A DNA stretch of 64,000 bases from Chitinophaga filiformis (GTDB lineage: Bacteria > Bacteroidota > Bacteroidia > Chitinophagales > Chitinophagaceae), in the NCBI RefSeq assembly GCF_021646545.1, contig NZ_JAKIRP010000002.1:682001-746000 (forward strand). The letters are read 5' to 3'. A program made the position numbers and the translations under genes. The number at the start of each line of letters is the position of its first letter. The stretch's first letter is position 1. Of this stretch, positions 18,841 to 27,283 are shown in pieces. The notes under the pieces were generated by a model. The model ran no database searches. It was not told where the DNA came from and saw nothing but the letters and a program-made list of their open reading frames with translations.

Positions 18841-19315
18841 TCTATGTTTTTTTAGATAGTAGTTTGTGTTGATGATAGTTCACGTTTGTTTTTATAACAA
18901 TAGCATCGATATCTTTTTAGATGGTACCCTAGTGTGTTGGATGATAGTCTGCGCTTGTTTTATAACGGCAACGTCGATATTTTTTTAAATAGTAGATTTG
19001 TGTTCAACGTGGAATCCGCTCTCATTATTGTCGTCTGAATGACTATATCTTTTAAAATAGTGGTACTGTGTTCAACGTAGACTTCGTATTTATTATTGCA
19101 GCCTGAATGGTTATATTTTTTTAGATAGTGACAGTGTATTCTACAGGTGGTTTATGCCCTTTTTTATAACAGAAATGTCTACGTTTTTTTTAATAGTGAC
19201 CCTACGTTAACGGGTACTTTACGATCGTTTTTATCGCGGCAACGTCTATATTTTTTTCAATAGCAATCCTCTCTGAATGGGCTGATTATCAAGCTGTTTA
19301 TATTTTTAAAGCCTC
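18841..19315. repeat. array of about eight degenerate 65-68 bp repeats
   Basis: Units begin near 18841, 18906, 18974, 19042, 19110, 19178, 19245 and 19297 (the last partial). Each starts with TCTATAT plus a run of 5-8 T, then AGATAGTG-like sequence, GTGTTCAACGTGGACTTCG-like sequence, then T-rich TTTTTATAACGGCAACG. The spacing is almost constant but the letters have drifted. No convincing open frame spans it. It fills the gap between the NIF3-like gene and the glycoside hydrolase at 19444. Its role is unknown. Confidence 0.75.
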
Positions 19316-19443
19316 TTTTTTCTTCTATATTCCGGTCATACTATTATGTGGGTAAACGCGCGGTGATTATTTTCGATGCGGAAAAGCCATATCGTCATTC
19401 TCAAAAGAACCATTTATTATTTATTCATCAAATCTCCCTCAAA

Positions 19444-21045
19444 ATGAGAACTCTATTATGGGCCTGTTGTGCTCTGTTCCTGTTCGCGTGTAACAAATCG
19501 TCACTTGAGCCACAGGAACACCTGTCTGCTGATCTGCATACCAGGGCCGCGGTAGCTGTCAGCAAGTCCACGAACAAGAAGATCTTTATCCATTGGATGC
19601 CGTGGTTTGAAACACCCGCATCCAGGGGCGCCTGGGGTTATCACTGGAAAATGAATACCCAGAACCCAGACATTATTGTCAATGGCAAAAGACAAATTGC
19701 CGCTTATTTTTATCCTAAAACAGGGCCTTACGCTTCCGGCGATCCGGATATCATCGAGTATCAATTACTGCTGATGAAGTATGCTGGTGCAGACGGCGTA
19801 TTCATCGACTGGCCGGGCACCAGGCAACGGTATGACTATCCCGATAACCTGAGCAATTCCAATGCGCTGATCAGTAAACTGAATGCCGTGGGATTACAAT
19901 TCTCTATTGTACATGAGGACCGCAACTGGGACCCTGGTATGGCGTCCAGTGCCAACGGCGATTTTGTATACATGCAGAACAACTATTTTAATCAGGGGAA
20001 TTATCTGAGGAATGCGTCTAATGATCCCGTAGTGCTGAACTTCGGACCTATCACTTTCCATCAGCCTTCTGAATGGAATACCATGCTCAATGGTATTAAT
20101 CCGCGTCCGAAGATCATTCCGCTTTTCGGATTCACCAATGAAGTAGGCGCTAGCAATGCCGGTGGTGAATTTCCCTGGATCTACCAGGAGCATCCGGGTG
20201 TAGTGGACCGTTACTATACACAGGCGGCCAGTTTCCCGCTGTCTATAGGAGTGGTTTATCCTGGCTTCAAGTCTTTCTATGCTGCCGGCGGTGCGGATGG
20301 TCCTACCTGGGAGATTCCCTTTAATGGTACTTCTACCTTCTCTACTATGCTGGATAAGGCGCTGAATTCAAGCGTGAACATCATTCAGTTTGCTACCTGG
20401 AATGACTATGGTGAAGGCACCATCATCGAGCCGACCGATGAATATGGTTATTCCTTCCTGACCATTATGCAGCAGAAATTGGGTGTTCCGTACGGACAAC
20501 ATGAGCTGGAACTGATTGCCCGTCTGTATGGGTATAGAAAACAGTACGCTGGTAACGGTACCGTACAGCAGCAGCTGAACCAGGTGTTTACTTACCTCGC
20601 CAATCTGCAGGTGAGCAATGCGGAGAGCCTGTTAAACACCATTGGTGGTGGCGGTAATCCACAGCCAGGCACCGGTGTACTGATCAAAAACAAGTGGTTA
20701 AATACTTACCTCTACGAGGAAAACGGACAGGTAAAATATAATGGTAATAGCAGCGGTAACCAATACAGATGGGTACAGGAACAGGTGAATGGACATACGC
20801 GGTTTAAAAACCTGGCAACAGGCCATTACCTGAATATTGAGCACCTGTACAGCTATGTGGAGAGTTCAGATGTACCCAATACTTTTTACAGCAGTTACTG
20901 GGTGCTGGAAAGCTACAACGGTAATACGCGTTTAAAGAATGAGTGGCAGAATACTTATCTGAACCTGGAGAACCAAAGCGGACTCGCACAATGTACAAAC
21001 GTACCAGCCTATTTCGAGAGCAGCCAGTGGATATTGCAGAATTAA
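19444..21045 (+). CDS. GH71/GH99-like glycoside hydrolase lipoprotein with C-terminal beta-trefoil domain
   Basis: A 533-residue lipoprotein starting at ATG 19444 (MRTLLWACCALFLFAC, lipobox LFAC); the frame extends to 19348 but those residues precede the signal peptide. Residues about 45-390 look like the catalytic barrel of the GH71/GH99-like group: IFIHWMPWFETP, YQLLLMKYAGADGVFIDWPG, SIVHEDRNWDPG and FATWNDYGEGTIIEP. Residues about 420-533 form a repeat-built beta-trefoil (RICIN/fascin-like) with LIKNKWLNTYLYEENG, LATGHYLNIEH and KNEWQNTYLNLENQ. GH71 enzymes are alpha-1,3-glucanases; GH99 are endomannosidases. The exact substrate is open. A terminator follows at 21064. Confidence 0.78.
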   Translation: MRTLLWACCALFLFACNKSSLEPQEHLSADLHTRAAVAVSKSTNKKIFIHWMPWFETPASRGAWGYHWKMNTQNPDIIVNGKRQIAAYFYPKTGPYASGDPDIIEYQLLLMKYAGADGVFIDWPGTRQRYDYPDNLSNSNALISKLNAVGLQFSIVHEDRNWDPGMASSANGDFVYMQNNYFNQGNYLRNASNDPVVLNFGPITFHQPSEWNTMLNGINPRPKIIPLFGFTNEVGASNAGGEFPWIYQEHPGVVDRYYTQAASFPLSIGVVYPGFKSFYAAGGADGPTWEIPFNGTSTFSTMLDKALNSSVNIIQFATWNDYGEGTIIEPTDEYGYSFLTIMQQKLGVPYGQHELELIARLYGYRKQYAGNGTVQQQLNQVFTYLANLQVSNAESLLNTIGGGGNPQPGTGVLIKNKWLNTYLYEENGQVKYNGNSSGNQYRWVQEQVNGHTRFKNLATGHYLNIEHLYSYVESSDVPNTFYSSYWVLESYNGNTRLKNEWQNTYLNLENQSGLAQCTNVPAYFESSQWILQN

Positions 21046-21063
21046 GCATTGATCTATATGAAG

Positions 21064-21102
21064 AGAGCCAGTATCATATTTTTGATACTGGCTCTTTCGT
21101 TT
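21064..21102 (+). terminator. intrinsic terminator after the GH71/99-like gene
   Basis: A perfect 13-bp stem (21064-21076 with 21083-21095), AGAGCCAGTATCA, followed by a T-rich run. Its sequence resembles the terminators at 9322 and 43433. Confidence 0.8.
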
Positions 21103-21248
21103 ACCTACGCAATGATTTCAGGTAGTCATTTCAGCGAATCCTGGGATGTTCATTATGTTTGATGCATCCCTTTTTTATTTGATGCCTGATGGTGTCAGGC
21201 AGGTCTTTAAGTTATTTCACGAGGTTGATTTATTGAGTTCTTTTTCAA

Positions 21249-23657
21249 TCATTCAGATCTTAAGCTTTTTACCGGATTGACCAGCGCCGCCTTGATGGCT
21301 TTGAAGCTAATGGTCAGCATAGTGACGAGTCCCATCAGGATAATGGATACCGCAAATATCATCCAGTTGATATTGATACGGTATGCAAAGTTCTGTAGCC
21401 ATTTGTCCATGAGCAGCCAGGCCAGTGGCGTAGCAATGACGGCTGCGAAGGCGATCAGTTTCAGAAAGTCGGCTGATAACATCGCTACAATACCCGATAC
21501 AGATGCGCCTAATACCTTGCGGATACCGATCTCTTTTGTGCGTTGTTCTGCGGCATAGGTAATAAGCCCAAACACGCCCAGGGAAGCGATCAGGATGGCC
21601 AGTACGGCAAAAGAAATAAAGATCTTACCGGTACGTTCTTCTGCCTGGTACAACCTGTTGAAGTTATCGTCCAGGAAGGTATACTTGAAAGGTTGTCCCT
21701 GCATGCCCGGCCGTGCATGATACAACTCACCGATCTTGTTGATGATGTGCTGAATATTGTTTGTATTGATGCGGAATGCCATTGTGCCTGTATACTCTCC
21801 CAATGTCAGTACAGCCGGCGCGATCTTGTTGCGCAAAGAGCCTGAATTAAAGTCTTTCACTATACCGATGATCTTCATTTTATTGTCGCCCCGGTAGAGG
21901 TATTTGTCAGTGATATCTGTAAATCCCAGCAGTCGTGCTGCTGTTTCGTTGATAACAAGTGCTCCGGTATCAGTAGGCATGTCGGGTGAGAAGTTCCTGC
22001 CGCTTGCCATCTGCATGCCGAGTGTGGGGATATAGTCTGCATCTACATACCATTCCGGGATACCTACCACCTGTCCGGGGCTCCTGGCGGCATCTTTGGA
22101 GTAAATATTCGTGTTGATGTTAATCACAGTAGGCAATGTATTTGTCATCGTGCCTGCCGTTACTCCCGGAATCTTCAGCACCTCCTCCCTGAATCCTTTC
22201 GCATGTATCCAGAGTGCCTGTGTATTTTCTACTACCAGTACCTGTTGCCGGTTATACCCGAGCTGTTTATTGTGTATATAACTCAGCTGATTGTAGATGA
22301 CCAGCGTACCAACAATGAGCAGGATGGCTGCAGCAAACTGGAAGATGACCAGGCTGTTCCTCAGCCAGCTGCTTTTAAAGCCGGAGGAGAATTTGCCTTT
22401 CAGCACTTTTACCGGTTCAAAGGAAGACAGGAAGAAGGCCGGATAACTGCCGGCCAGCAGGCCTACTATGATCACTATTATGAACAATAAGGGAAGTGTC
22501 CATGCTAGGGATGTTACTGTGATGCTGAGCGATTTTCCTGATAACTCATTCAGATAAGGCAGCAGTAATGCCGTCATGCCTATTGCAATGAGCATCGCGC
22601 AGCAGCTGGTAATGATAGATTCAGCCAGGAACTGTATTATCAGGCTGCTTCTTTGAGAGCCCATCACCTTGCGTAGGCCCACTTCTTTGGCCCTTCCTGC
22701 GGAGCGGGCGGTAGAAAGGTTCATGAAGTTCACACAGGCAATCAACAGAATGATAATGGCCGTGATAATGAAAATGTAGACGTATTGTATGTTGCCGGAA
22801 GGTTCTGCTTCATTGGTCAGGTCGGAATAAAGATGGATCTTTTTAAGCGGAATGGACTGATACCTGAAATGCCCGCCTTTTTTCTCCAGGTCAGCAAGGT
22901 CACTCCCTGTCAGTTTTTTGAGATCGTTCTCCATGTACTTTTTGGTGGCCTGCTGCAGGAATCCGTCCAGCTGCGCCTGCGTGGTACCGGGACGTACCTG
23001 TACGTATGTTACAAAATTGTCAGCCATCCATTGTGCCTGCCTGCTGTATTCCTCTTGTGCCATCGCCTTGATGAAATCAAAATGCAGATGAGATTGTGGT
23101 GGCACATCTTTGATCACACCTGTGATCGTATAGTGGTTGATGTTGTCAGTGTTTAATATTTTGCCAACAACATCTGTACTGTTGAAGTATTTTTTTGCCA
23201 TCCTTTCTGAAATAACCATGGAAAAAGGATGGCGCAAAGCGGTTGTTGGATTGCCGGCGATCATGTGCAGGCTGAAGATGTCGAAAACCGTGGAATCGGC
23301 AAAACAGGAATTGTTCTCCATCAGGGTTTCTTCTCCCTTTTTCACCAGTATATGTTCCTGCTGTAGAAAGCGTACATATTTTTCGATCTGTGGATAATCC
23401 TGCTGCAGCACTTGCCCGAACAGGGCCGGCGTGTTTCTTTCCCTGAACGTGCTGCCATTCACCAGGAAGTCTGCATTGATACGGTAGATGCGGTCAGCCT
23501 TGTCATTGAAGTACTCATACCTCAACTCATCCGTTACAAATAGAGTGATAAGTAGACAAGTCGCCAGTCCGATGGCCAACCCGAAGATCGTAATGGCAGA
23601 GAAGCCTTTATTCCTCCAGAGGTTGCGTACAGCGATCTTGTAATAATACCGGAACAT
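21249..23657 (-). CDS. MacB/FtsX-type ABC transporter permease
   Basis: An 802-residue inner-membrane protein with the double FtsX layout: N-terminal helix (KIAVRNLWRNKGFSAITIFGLAIGL), a periplasmic MacB-PCD domain to about residue 240, three helices with ARSAGRAKEVGLRKVMGSQR, a second N-terminal-like helix at about 435-460, a second periplasmic domain, and a final FtsX block with AEQRTKEIGIRKVLGASVSG. This is the two-module permease common in Bacteroidota. It usually works with a separate ABC ATPase, which is not adjacent here. The substrate is unknown; macrolide or peptide export is only one possibility. Confidence 0.9.
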   Translation of the reverse strand: MFRYYYKIAVRNLWRNKGFSAITIFGLAIGLATCLLITLFVTDELRYEYFNDKADRIYRINADFLVNGSTFRERNTPALFGQVLQQDYPQIEKYVRFLQQEHILVKKGEETLMENNSCFADSTVFDIFSLHMIAGNPTTALRHPFSMVISERMAKKYFNSTDVVGKILNTDNINHYTITGVIKDVPPQSHLHFDFIKAMAQEEYSRQAQWMADNFVTYVQVRPGTTQAQLDGFLQQATKKYMENDLKKLTGSDLADLEKKGGHFRYQSIPLKKIHLYSDLTNEAEPSGNIQYVYIFIITAIIILLIACVNFMNLSTARSAGRAKEVGLRKVMGSQRSSLIIQFLAESIITSCCAMLIAIGMTALLLPYLNELSGKSLSITVTSLAWTLPLLFIIVIIVGLLAGSYPAFFLSSFEPVKVLKGKFSSGFKSSWLRNSLVIFQFAAAILLIVGTLVIYNQLSYIHNKQLGYNRQQVLVVENTQALWIHAKGFREEVLKIPGVTAGTMTNTLPTVININTNIYSKDAARSPGQVVGIPEWYVDADYIPTLGMQMASGRNFSPDMPTDTGALVINETAARLLGFTDITDKYLYRGDNKMKIIGIVKDFNSGSLRNKIAPAVLTLGEYTGTMAFRINTNNIQHIINKIGELYHARPGMQGQPFKYTFLDDNFNRLYQAEERTGKIFISFAVLAILIASLGVFGLITYAAEQRTKEIGIRKVLGASVSGIVAMLSADFLKLIAFAAVIATPLAWLLMDKWLQNFAYRININWMIFAVSIILMGLVTMLTISFKAIKAALVNPVKSLRSE

Positions 23658-23919
23658 TGAATGCTATTTAGTCTTGGCAATACGAAATATACAACAGTGG
23701 CGGCTCCAAGAGGGTGCCAATTTGTAACTGTATTGATAATGAGTGTATTAAAGGGGTTTTTGTTATGTAAAGTGTCCGGTTTTGATATAGTGGTGTTCGC
23801 TTTTAGTCAGCGGATAGGGTATGAAAATTGCGGCATCACTTTTACATGAACGGGTTGCAGGAGCCCGTTTTTCTGAATATCTTACCAGTACGCTCAATTT
23901 ATTGTATAAAACCCTTGTT

Positions 23920-25041
23920 ATGAAGAATACTCGACGACACTTCTTACAAAATTTTGCTGTTTCTGCTATTGGATTGACTGTTCTTCCCCGCCTGGGAATG
24001 GCGGGTAAGCCGGATCTGTACGAACAGCCGTATGACGGCCCCGTATTGCGGGTGGCTATTATGGGATTAGGCGGTTATGGCACCCGGGTGGCAGAAGCCA
24101 TGCGGGCCTGTAAGAAAGCCAAACTGGTAGGCGTGATCAGTGGAACGCCTTCCAAGATCAAAGACTGGCAGGGGAAATATAATATTCCGGAGAAGAACTG
24201 TTACAACTACGAGAACTTTGACAAGATCAAAGACAACCCGGACATTGATGCTGTGTATGTGATCACTCCGAACGCCCTGCATCACGACCAGGTGATCCGT
24301 GTGGCAAAGGCCGGCAAACATGTGATCTGTGAGAAACCAATGGCCCTGAATGCAAAAGAAGGCCAGGAAATGGTGGATGCCTGCCGTAATGCCAAGGTGA
24401 AGCTGCTGGTAGGCTACCGTATGCACTTCGAGCCACATACACTGGAAGTGATCCGCATGCGTAATGCCGGTGAGTTCGGAAAGGTGCTCTTTTTCCAGGG
24501 ATTGTGTGGATTTAAGATAGGAGACCCTACACAGTGGCGGCTGAACAGACAGCTGGCCGGTGGCGGTTCCCTGATGGATATTGGCATCTATGCCGTGAAT
24601 GGCGCCCGTTATATGGTAGGAGAGGAGCCTGTGTGGGTGACCGCCCAGGAGACCAAAACCGATCGGGAGAAGTTCAAACCCGGTGTGGATGAAACGATCC
24701 AGTTCCAGCTGGGCTTTCCCAGCGGTGCAACTGCTTCCTGCCTGTCTACCTACAGCATGAACAACCTGGATAAATTCTTCCTGAACGGTGATAAAGGATT
24801 TGCAGAGATGCAGCCATCTACCGGCTATGGGCCTATTAAAGGCCGTACGCATAAAGGAGACCTGAATCAGCCGGTTGTGGTGCATCAGACCTTGCAGATG
24901 GAAGAGATGTCTGATATTATCCTCAATGGTAAACAACCTGTAGTGCCTGTCAATGGTGAAGAAGGGGTGAAGGACCTGAAGATCATGGATGCGATCTACC
25001 AGGCTGCGAAAACAGGTGAGAAAGTAAGTTTGAAGTTATAG
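23920..25041 (+). CDS. Gfo/Idh/MocA-family oxidoreductase with Tat-like signal
   Basis: A 373-residue protein starting at ATG 23920 (MKNTRRHFLQNFAVSAIGLT, a twin-arginine-like signal); the frame is open to 23821 but that adds no family sequence. The Rossmann motif is VAIMGLGGYGTRVAEAM, the conserved EKPMALN motif follows near residue 135, and the C-terminal half carries the substrate domain with GGGSLMDIGIYAVNGARYM. The closest style is glucose-fructose oxidoreductase. It probably uses NAD(P) on a sugar in the periplasm. It is a single gene. Confidence 0.88.
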   Translation: MKNTRRHFLQNFAVSAIGLTVLPRLGMAGKPDLYEQPYDGPVLRVAIMGLGGYGTRVAEAMRACKKAKLVGVISGTPSKIKDWQGKYNIPEKNCYNYENFDKIKDNPDIDAVYVITPNALHHDQVIRVAKAGKHVICEKPMALNAKEGQEMVDACRNAKVKLLVGYRMHFEPHTLEVIRMRNAGEFGKVLFFQGLCGFKIGDPTQWRLNRQLAGGGSLMDIGIYAVNGARYMVGEEPVWVTAQETKTDREKFKPGVDETIQFQLGFPSGATASCLSTYSMNNLDKFFLNGDKGFAEMQPSTGYGPIKGRTHKGDLNQPVVVHQTLQMEEMSDIILNGKQPVVPVNGEEGVKDLKIMDAIYQAAKTGEKVSLKL

Positions 25042-25074
25042 TAATTGCCTGATACAATCAGGTTTCCGGATAGA

Positions 25075-25154
25075 ACGAACCTGCATCGGACTTTGAAGTT
25101 CCCCCGAAAAGTTGGACACTTTTGGAAGCACTTCGGGGTTGAATGCAGGTTCGT
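25075..25154. repeat. inverted repeat with IS3-end-like sequence
   Basis: ACGAACCTGCAT (25075-25086) and its exact complement (25143-25154) flank a partial CCCCGAA/TTCGGGG stem. Between them is CCCCGAAAAGTTGGACAC, which resembles IS3-family element ends. There is no transposase. It lies just upstream of the gene at 25177. Confidence 0.5.
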
Positions 25155-25164
25155 TTTATTGCGA

Positions 25165-25172
25165 TATATTTG
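25165..25172 (+). promoter_or_regulatory. promoter -7 box very close to ATG 25177
   Basis: TATATTTG, an exact TAnnTTTG match, ends five bases before the ATG at 25177. A TTG lies at 25139-25141 as a possible -33 element. If used, the transcript would be leaderless or the true start would be later. Confidence 0.45.
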
Positions 25173-25176
25173 TGAT

Positions 25177-25722
25177 ATGAAAATAGGAAGACAGTTTAAG
25201 ACCCTAACCCTGAAGGAATATCTCTTCTTCATAGATAATTATAAGAAATACACAGACTTTAATACGCTGGGACTCTACCGGTCAATCATGGAAAATGAAC
25301 GTCTGAGCATTGAGGATAAGATTACCGTGCGTGATTATGCCCATCAAACATTTAAAAAATCATTTGATTTCCTGCAGATAAAAGACCCGCAGACTTACCT
25401 GGAGGTACTGACGCTCGGGCAACAGTTAACCAAGATAGAGACAAACAGGATCTGGGATGATATTAAAAGGTATCAGCAGAAAACAATCACGCAAAAGCGT
25501 TTCGGACACCGGAACTTTGGGATCTATTCCAAACATTCCTGTGGTTATGATACCTGTCACAAAAATGGTCTTATGATAAAACAAGGGTCTTACATCTCTG
25601 ATGGGGAAATCTATTTCGAAACAGATAGCCGCGGGTATGCAGCGAAAGCTAAATCTGATATGCGTAAACAGGAGCGAAAGAAAGCACAGCAGATGATTCG
25701 TAAGATGTTGGAGAATGAGTGA
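25177..25722 (+). CDS. hypothetical protein, 181 residues
   Basis: A soluble, Lys-rich helical protein, starting MKIGRQFKTLTLKEYLFFID. It contains HSCGYDTCHKNGLM near residue 130, a Cys-x4-Cys pattern that could bind a metal, and a basic C-terminal helix (KSDMRKQERKKAQQMIRKML). An ATG at 25045 is in frame but the residues it adds are encoded by the inverted repeat at 25075-25154. I recognise no family. Its stop abuts the stop of the convergent DUF4342 gene. Confidence 0.6.
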   Translation: MKIGRQFKTLTLKEYLFFIDNYKKYTDFNTLGLYRSIMENERLSIEDKITVRDYAHQTFKKSFDFLQIKDPQTYLEVLTLGQQLTKIETNRIWDDIKRYQQKTITQKRFGHRNFGIYSKHSCGYDTCHKNGLMIKQGSYISDGEIYFETDSRGYAAKAKSDMRKQERKKAQQMIRKMLENE

Positions 25723-25980
25723 TCATTCCTGCTTCGGCGTTTCCTCTTCTCTTTCCACTGTAATCGAACACTCCCCAACCAGCGCTGCCAATGCGCCAAC
25801 AGCTGCGAGCACAGGAGCCAGCAATACACCCACTACGCCAATAGTCAATGGGAACGACATCAGGTCCTTACCTGACTTATCTGTAATAGTGATCTTTCTT
25901 ACATTACCTTCTGCAATGAGTTCTTTTACCTTTTTTAACAGGTTCTCGCCGTGGAGAGAGAAAGATTCTTTAGTAGACAT
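25723..25980 (-). CDS. DUF4342 domain protein
   Basis: An 85-residue protein starting at ATG 25980 (MSTKESFSLHGENLLKKVKE). The pattern LIAEGNVRKITITDKSGKDL then FPLTIGVVGVLLAPVLAAVGALAAL is the DUF4342 signature: a short N-terminal domain followed by one hydrophobic, Ala/Gly-rich segment. A longer frame to 26079 exists but lacks family sequence. Its function is unknown. It is divergent from the tandem membrane-protein cluster at 26092. Confidence 0.75.
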   Translation of the reverse strand: MSTKESFSLHGENLLKKVKELIAEGNVRKITITDKSGKDLMSFPLTIGVVGVLLAPVLAAVGALAALVGECSITVEREEETPKQE

Positions 25981-26091
25981 GGGTGTAGGATTATAGGTGA
26001 ATAATTTGGGTACCGGGAAGTTACGATATTTTAGATAATAAAAAGTGCGTGTGCTACTGATAATAATTATATTGAGCATAATTTAAAACCT

Positions 26092-26391
26092 ATGAAATTA
26101 GATACAACTGCTTTAAAAAAGCAGGCGTTTGTTTTTACTCCCGGCAGACTTGTAGCAATTATCACTGTGATGGTGCTTATTGCTATGCTTCTCCTGATGG
26201 CACTTGGCGAAGATATGGGCGATACGTTTTATGCACTTTTGCTGTTGATGCCTTGTGCAATTTGTTCGTTGTTATTAGATGTCTTTCTACGGATATTATT
26301 CCGGAAAGACGTGAAGTACAGAGTACTCTACGTCTGGGTAATAGAAATAGCGGCGATGGTGATAGGCATTCCTGCTTTCCTGCTGGCATAA
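26092..26391 (+). CDS. small membrane protein, tandem paralogue 1 of 3
   Basis: A 99-residue protein with three hydrophobic segments. It shares layout and motifs with the next two genes: a short charged N-terminus ending in a FTPGR/FSPS-type motif, a PCAIC-type turn in the middle helix, an arginine-bearing segment, then LYVWVIEIAAMV. Identity is moderate, so the three copies are old. I do not recognise the family. It is probably inner membrane and probably co-transcribed with its neighbours (gap 37 bp). Confidence 0.65.
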   Translation: MKLDTTALKKQAFVFTPGRLVAIITVMVLIAMLLLMALGEDMGDTFYALLLLMPCAICSLLLDVFLRILFRKDVKYRVLYVWVIEIAAMVIGIPAFLLA

Positions 26392-26428
26392 TATGTGTCA
26401 TTGACCTTTTTCAGTTTAAATTATATCT

Positions 26429-26737
26429 ATGAATGTTGATGCTACACCCAAAAAGAACTGGGCATTTATCTTTTCACCATCCGTCGTTTTAACGATTATT
26501 GTCGCGATAGTAGGTGTTTATAGCTACATAACCGCTACGCGTGGTGAGGATGAAGCATATTTAATCCTTGGACTTTTACTTGTCGCGCCTTGTTTGCTTG
26601 TTTTGCTGGTACTGGATGTTATGCTCAGGGGCTTTCTGAAAGGGAAGGAGAATAAAACGCTATATATCTGGGTAATAGAACCTATCTTAATGGTGGCTGT
26701 GTTTTTGATTGCTCATTTTACACACATATACTGGTAA
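26429..26737 (+). CDS. small membrane protein, tandem paralogue 2 of 3
   Basis: A 102-residue protein beginning MNVDATPKKNWAFIFSPSVV, with three hydrophobic segments and the shared block APCLLVLLVLDVMLRGF plus LYIWVIEPILMV. It is closer to the third copy than to the first at its N-terminus (KKNWA-IFSPS). Function unknown. It lies 37 bp after copy 1. Confidence 0.65.
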   Translation: MNVDATPKKNWAFIFSPSVVLTIIVAIVGVYSYITATRGEDEAYLILGLLLVAPCLLVLLVLDVMLRGFLKGKENKTLYIWVIEPILMVAVFLIAHFTHIYW

Positions 26738-26780
26738 GAGTGCAACTGGTGATAATCATATTTACTTTAAAACAAAACTC

Positions 26781-27086
26781 GTGAACGCTGATACTCCTGC
26801 TAAAAAAAACTGGGCATATATTTTCTCGCCCAGCATCATTCTCGCAATCATATTTTTGGTGGTTGGTATTTATAGCCAGACACCAATGGAACGTAATGAA
26901 GAAAGAGCATATGCGATCTATGCAGTTGTGGTTTTTCTGCCTTGTCTAATTATCTCGTTATTAATTGATCTCATTATCAGATTTTGTGTGAAAAATATGA
27001 AAGAGAAAGTACTATACATCTGGGTAATAGAAATACTGCTAATATTCTTTGTCTTTAGTCTCTTCGTTTTTTGGTACAGTATCTAG
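26781..27086 (+). CDS. small membrane protein, tandem paralogue 3 of 3
   Basis: A 101-residue protein with a GTG start at 26781, set by alignment with paralogue 2 (VNADTPAKKNWAYIFSPS against MNVDATPKKNWAFIFSPS). The ATG at 26709 is in frame but overlaps the end of copy 2. It has three hydrophobic segments and the shared LPCLIISLLIDLIIRF and LYIWVIEILLIF blocks. Function unknown. A strong terminator follows at 27106, closing the cluster. Confidence 0.65.
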   Translation: MNADTPAKKNWAYIFSPSIILAIIFLVVGIYSQTPMERNEERAYAIYAVVVFLPCLIISLLIDLIIRFCVKNMKEKVLYIWVIEILLIFFVFSLFVFWYSI

Positions 27087-27105
27087 GGGGGATTTTAACG
27101 TATAA

Positions 27106-27140
27106 AGAAGCCGGCTCATATCACCTGAGCCGGCTTTCTT
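27106..27140 (+). terminator. terminator after the tandem membrane-protein cluster
   Basis: GCCGGCTCA (27110-27118) pairs with TGAGCCGGC (27126-27134), extended by flanking AAGAA/TTCTT. A T-rich run follows. Confidence 0.8.
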
Positions 27141-27283
27141 CGTTGGTTTATTATTTAAGTGAGCAGCCGCTACCCTGCATTTTCCGCGCTGTTTTCCTGC
27201 GTGGAACATGACCCTGTTGGCTAACCTGTTGATAAAGATTAAATTTATCGTCCGAACGCTTATTTTATCATCCATCCAATATT

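Noticed and set aside
24067..24936. 289-residue reading on the minus strand
   Set aside because: It is the antisense shadow of the Gfo/Idh/MocA gene and lacks any recognisable motif.
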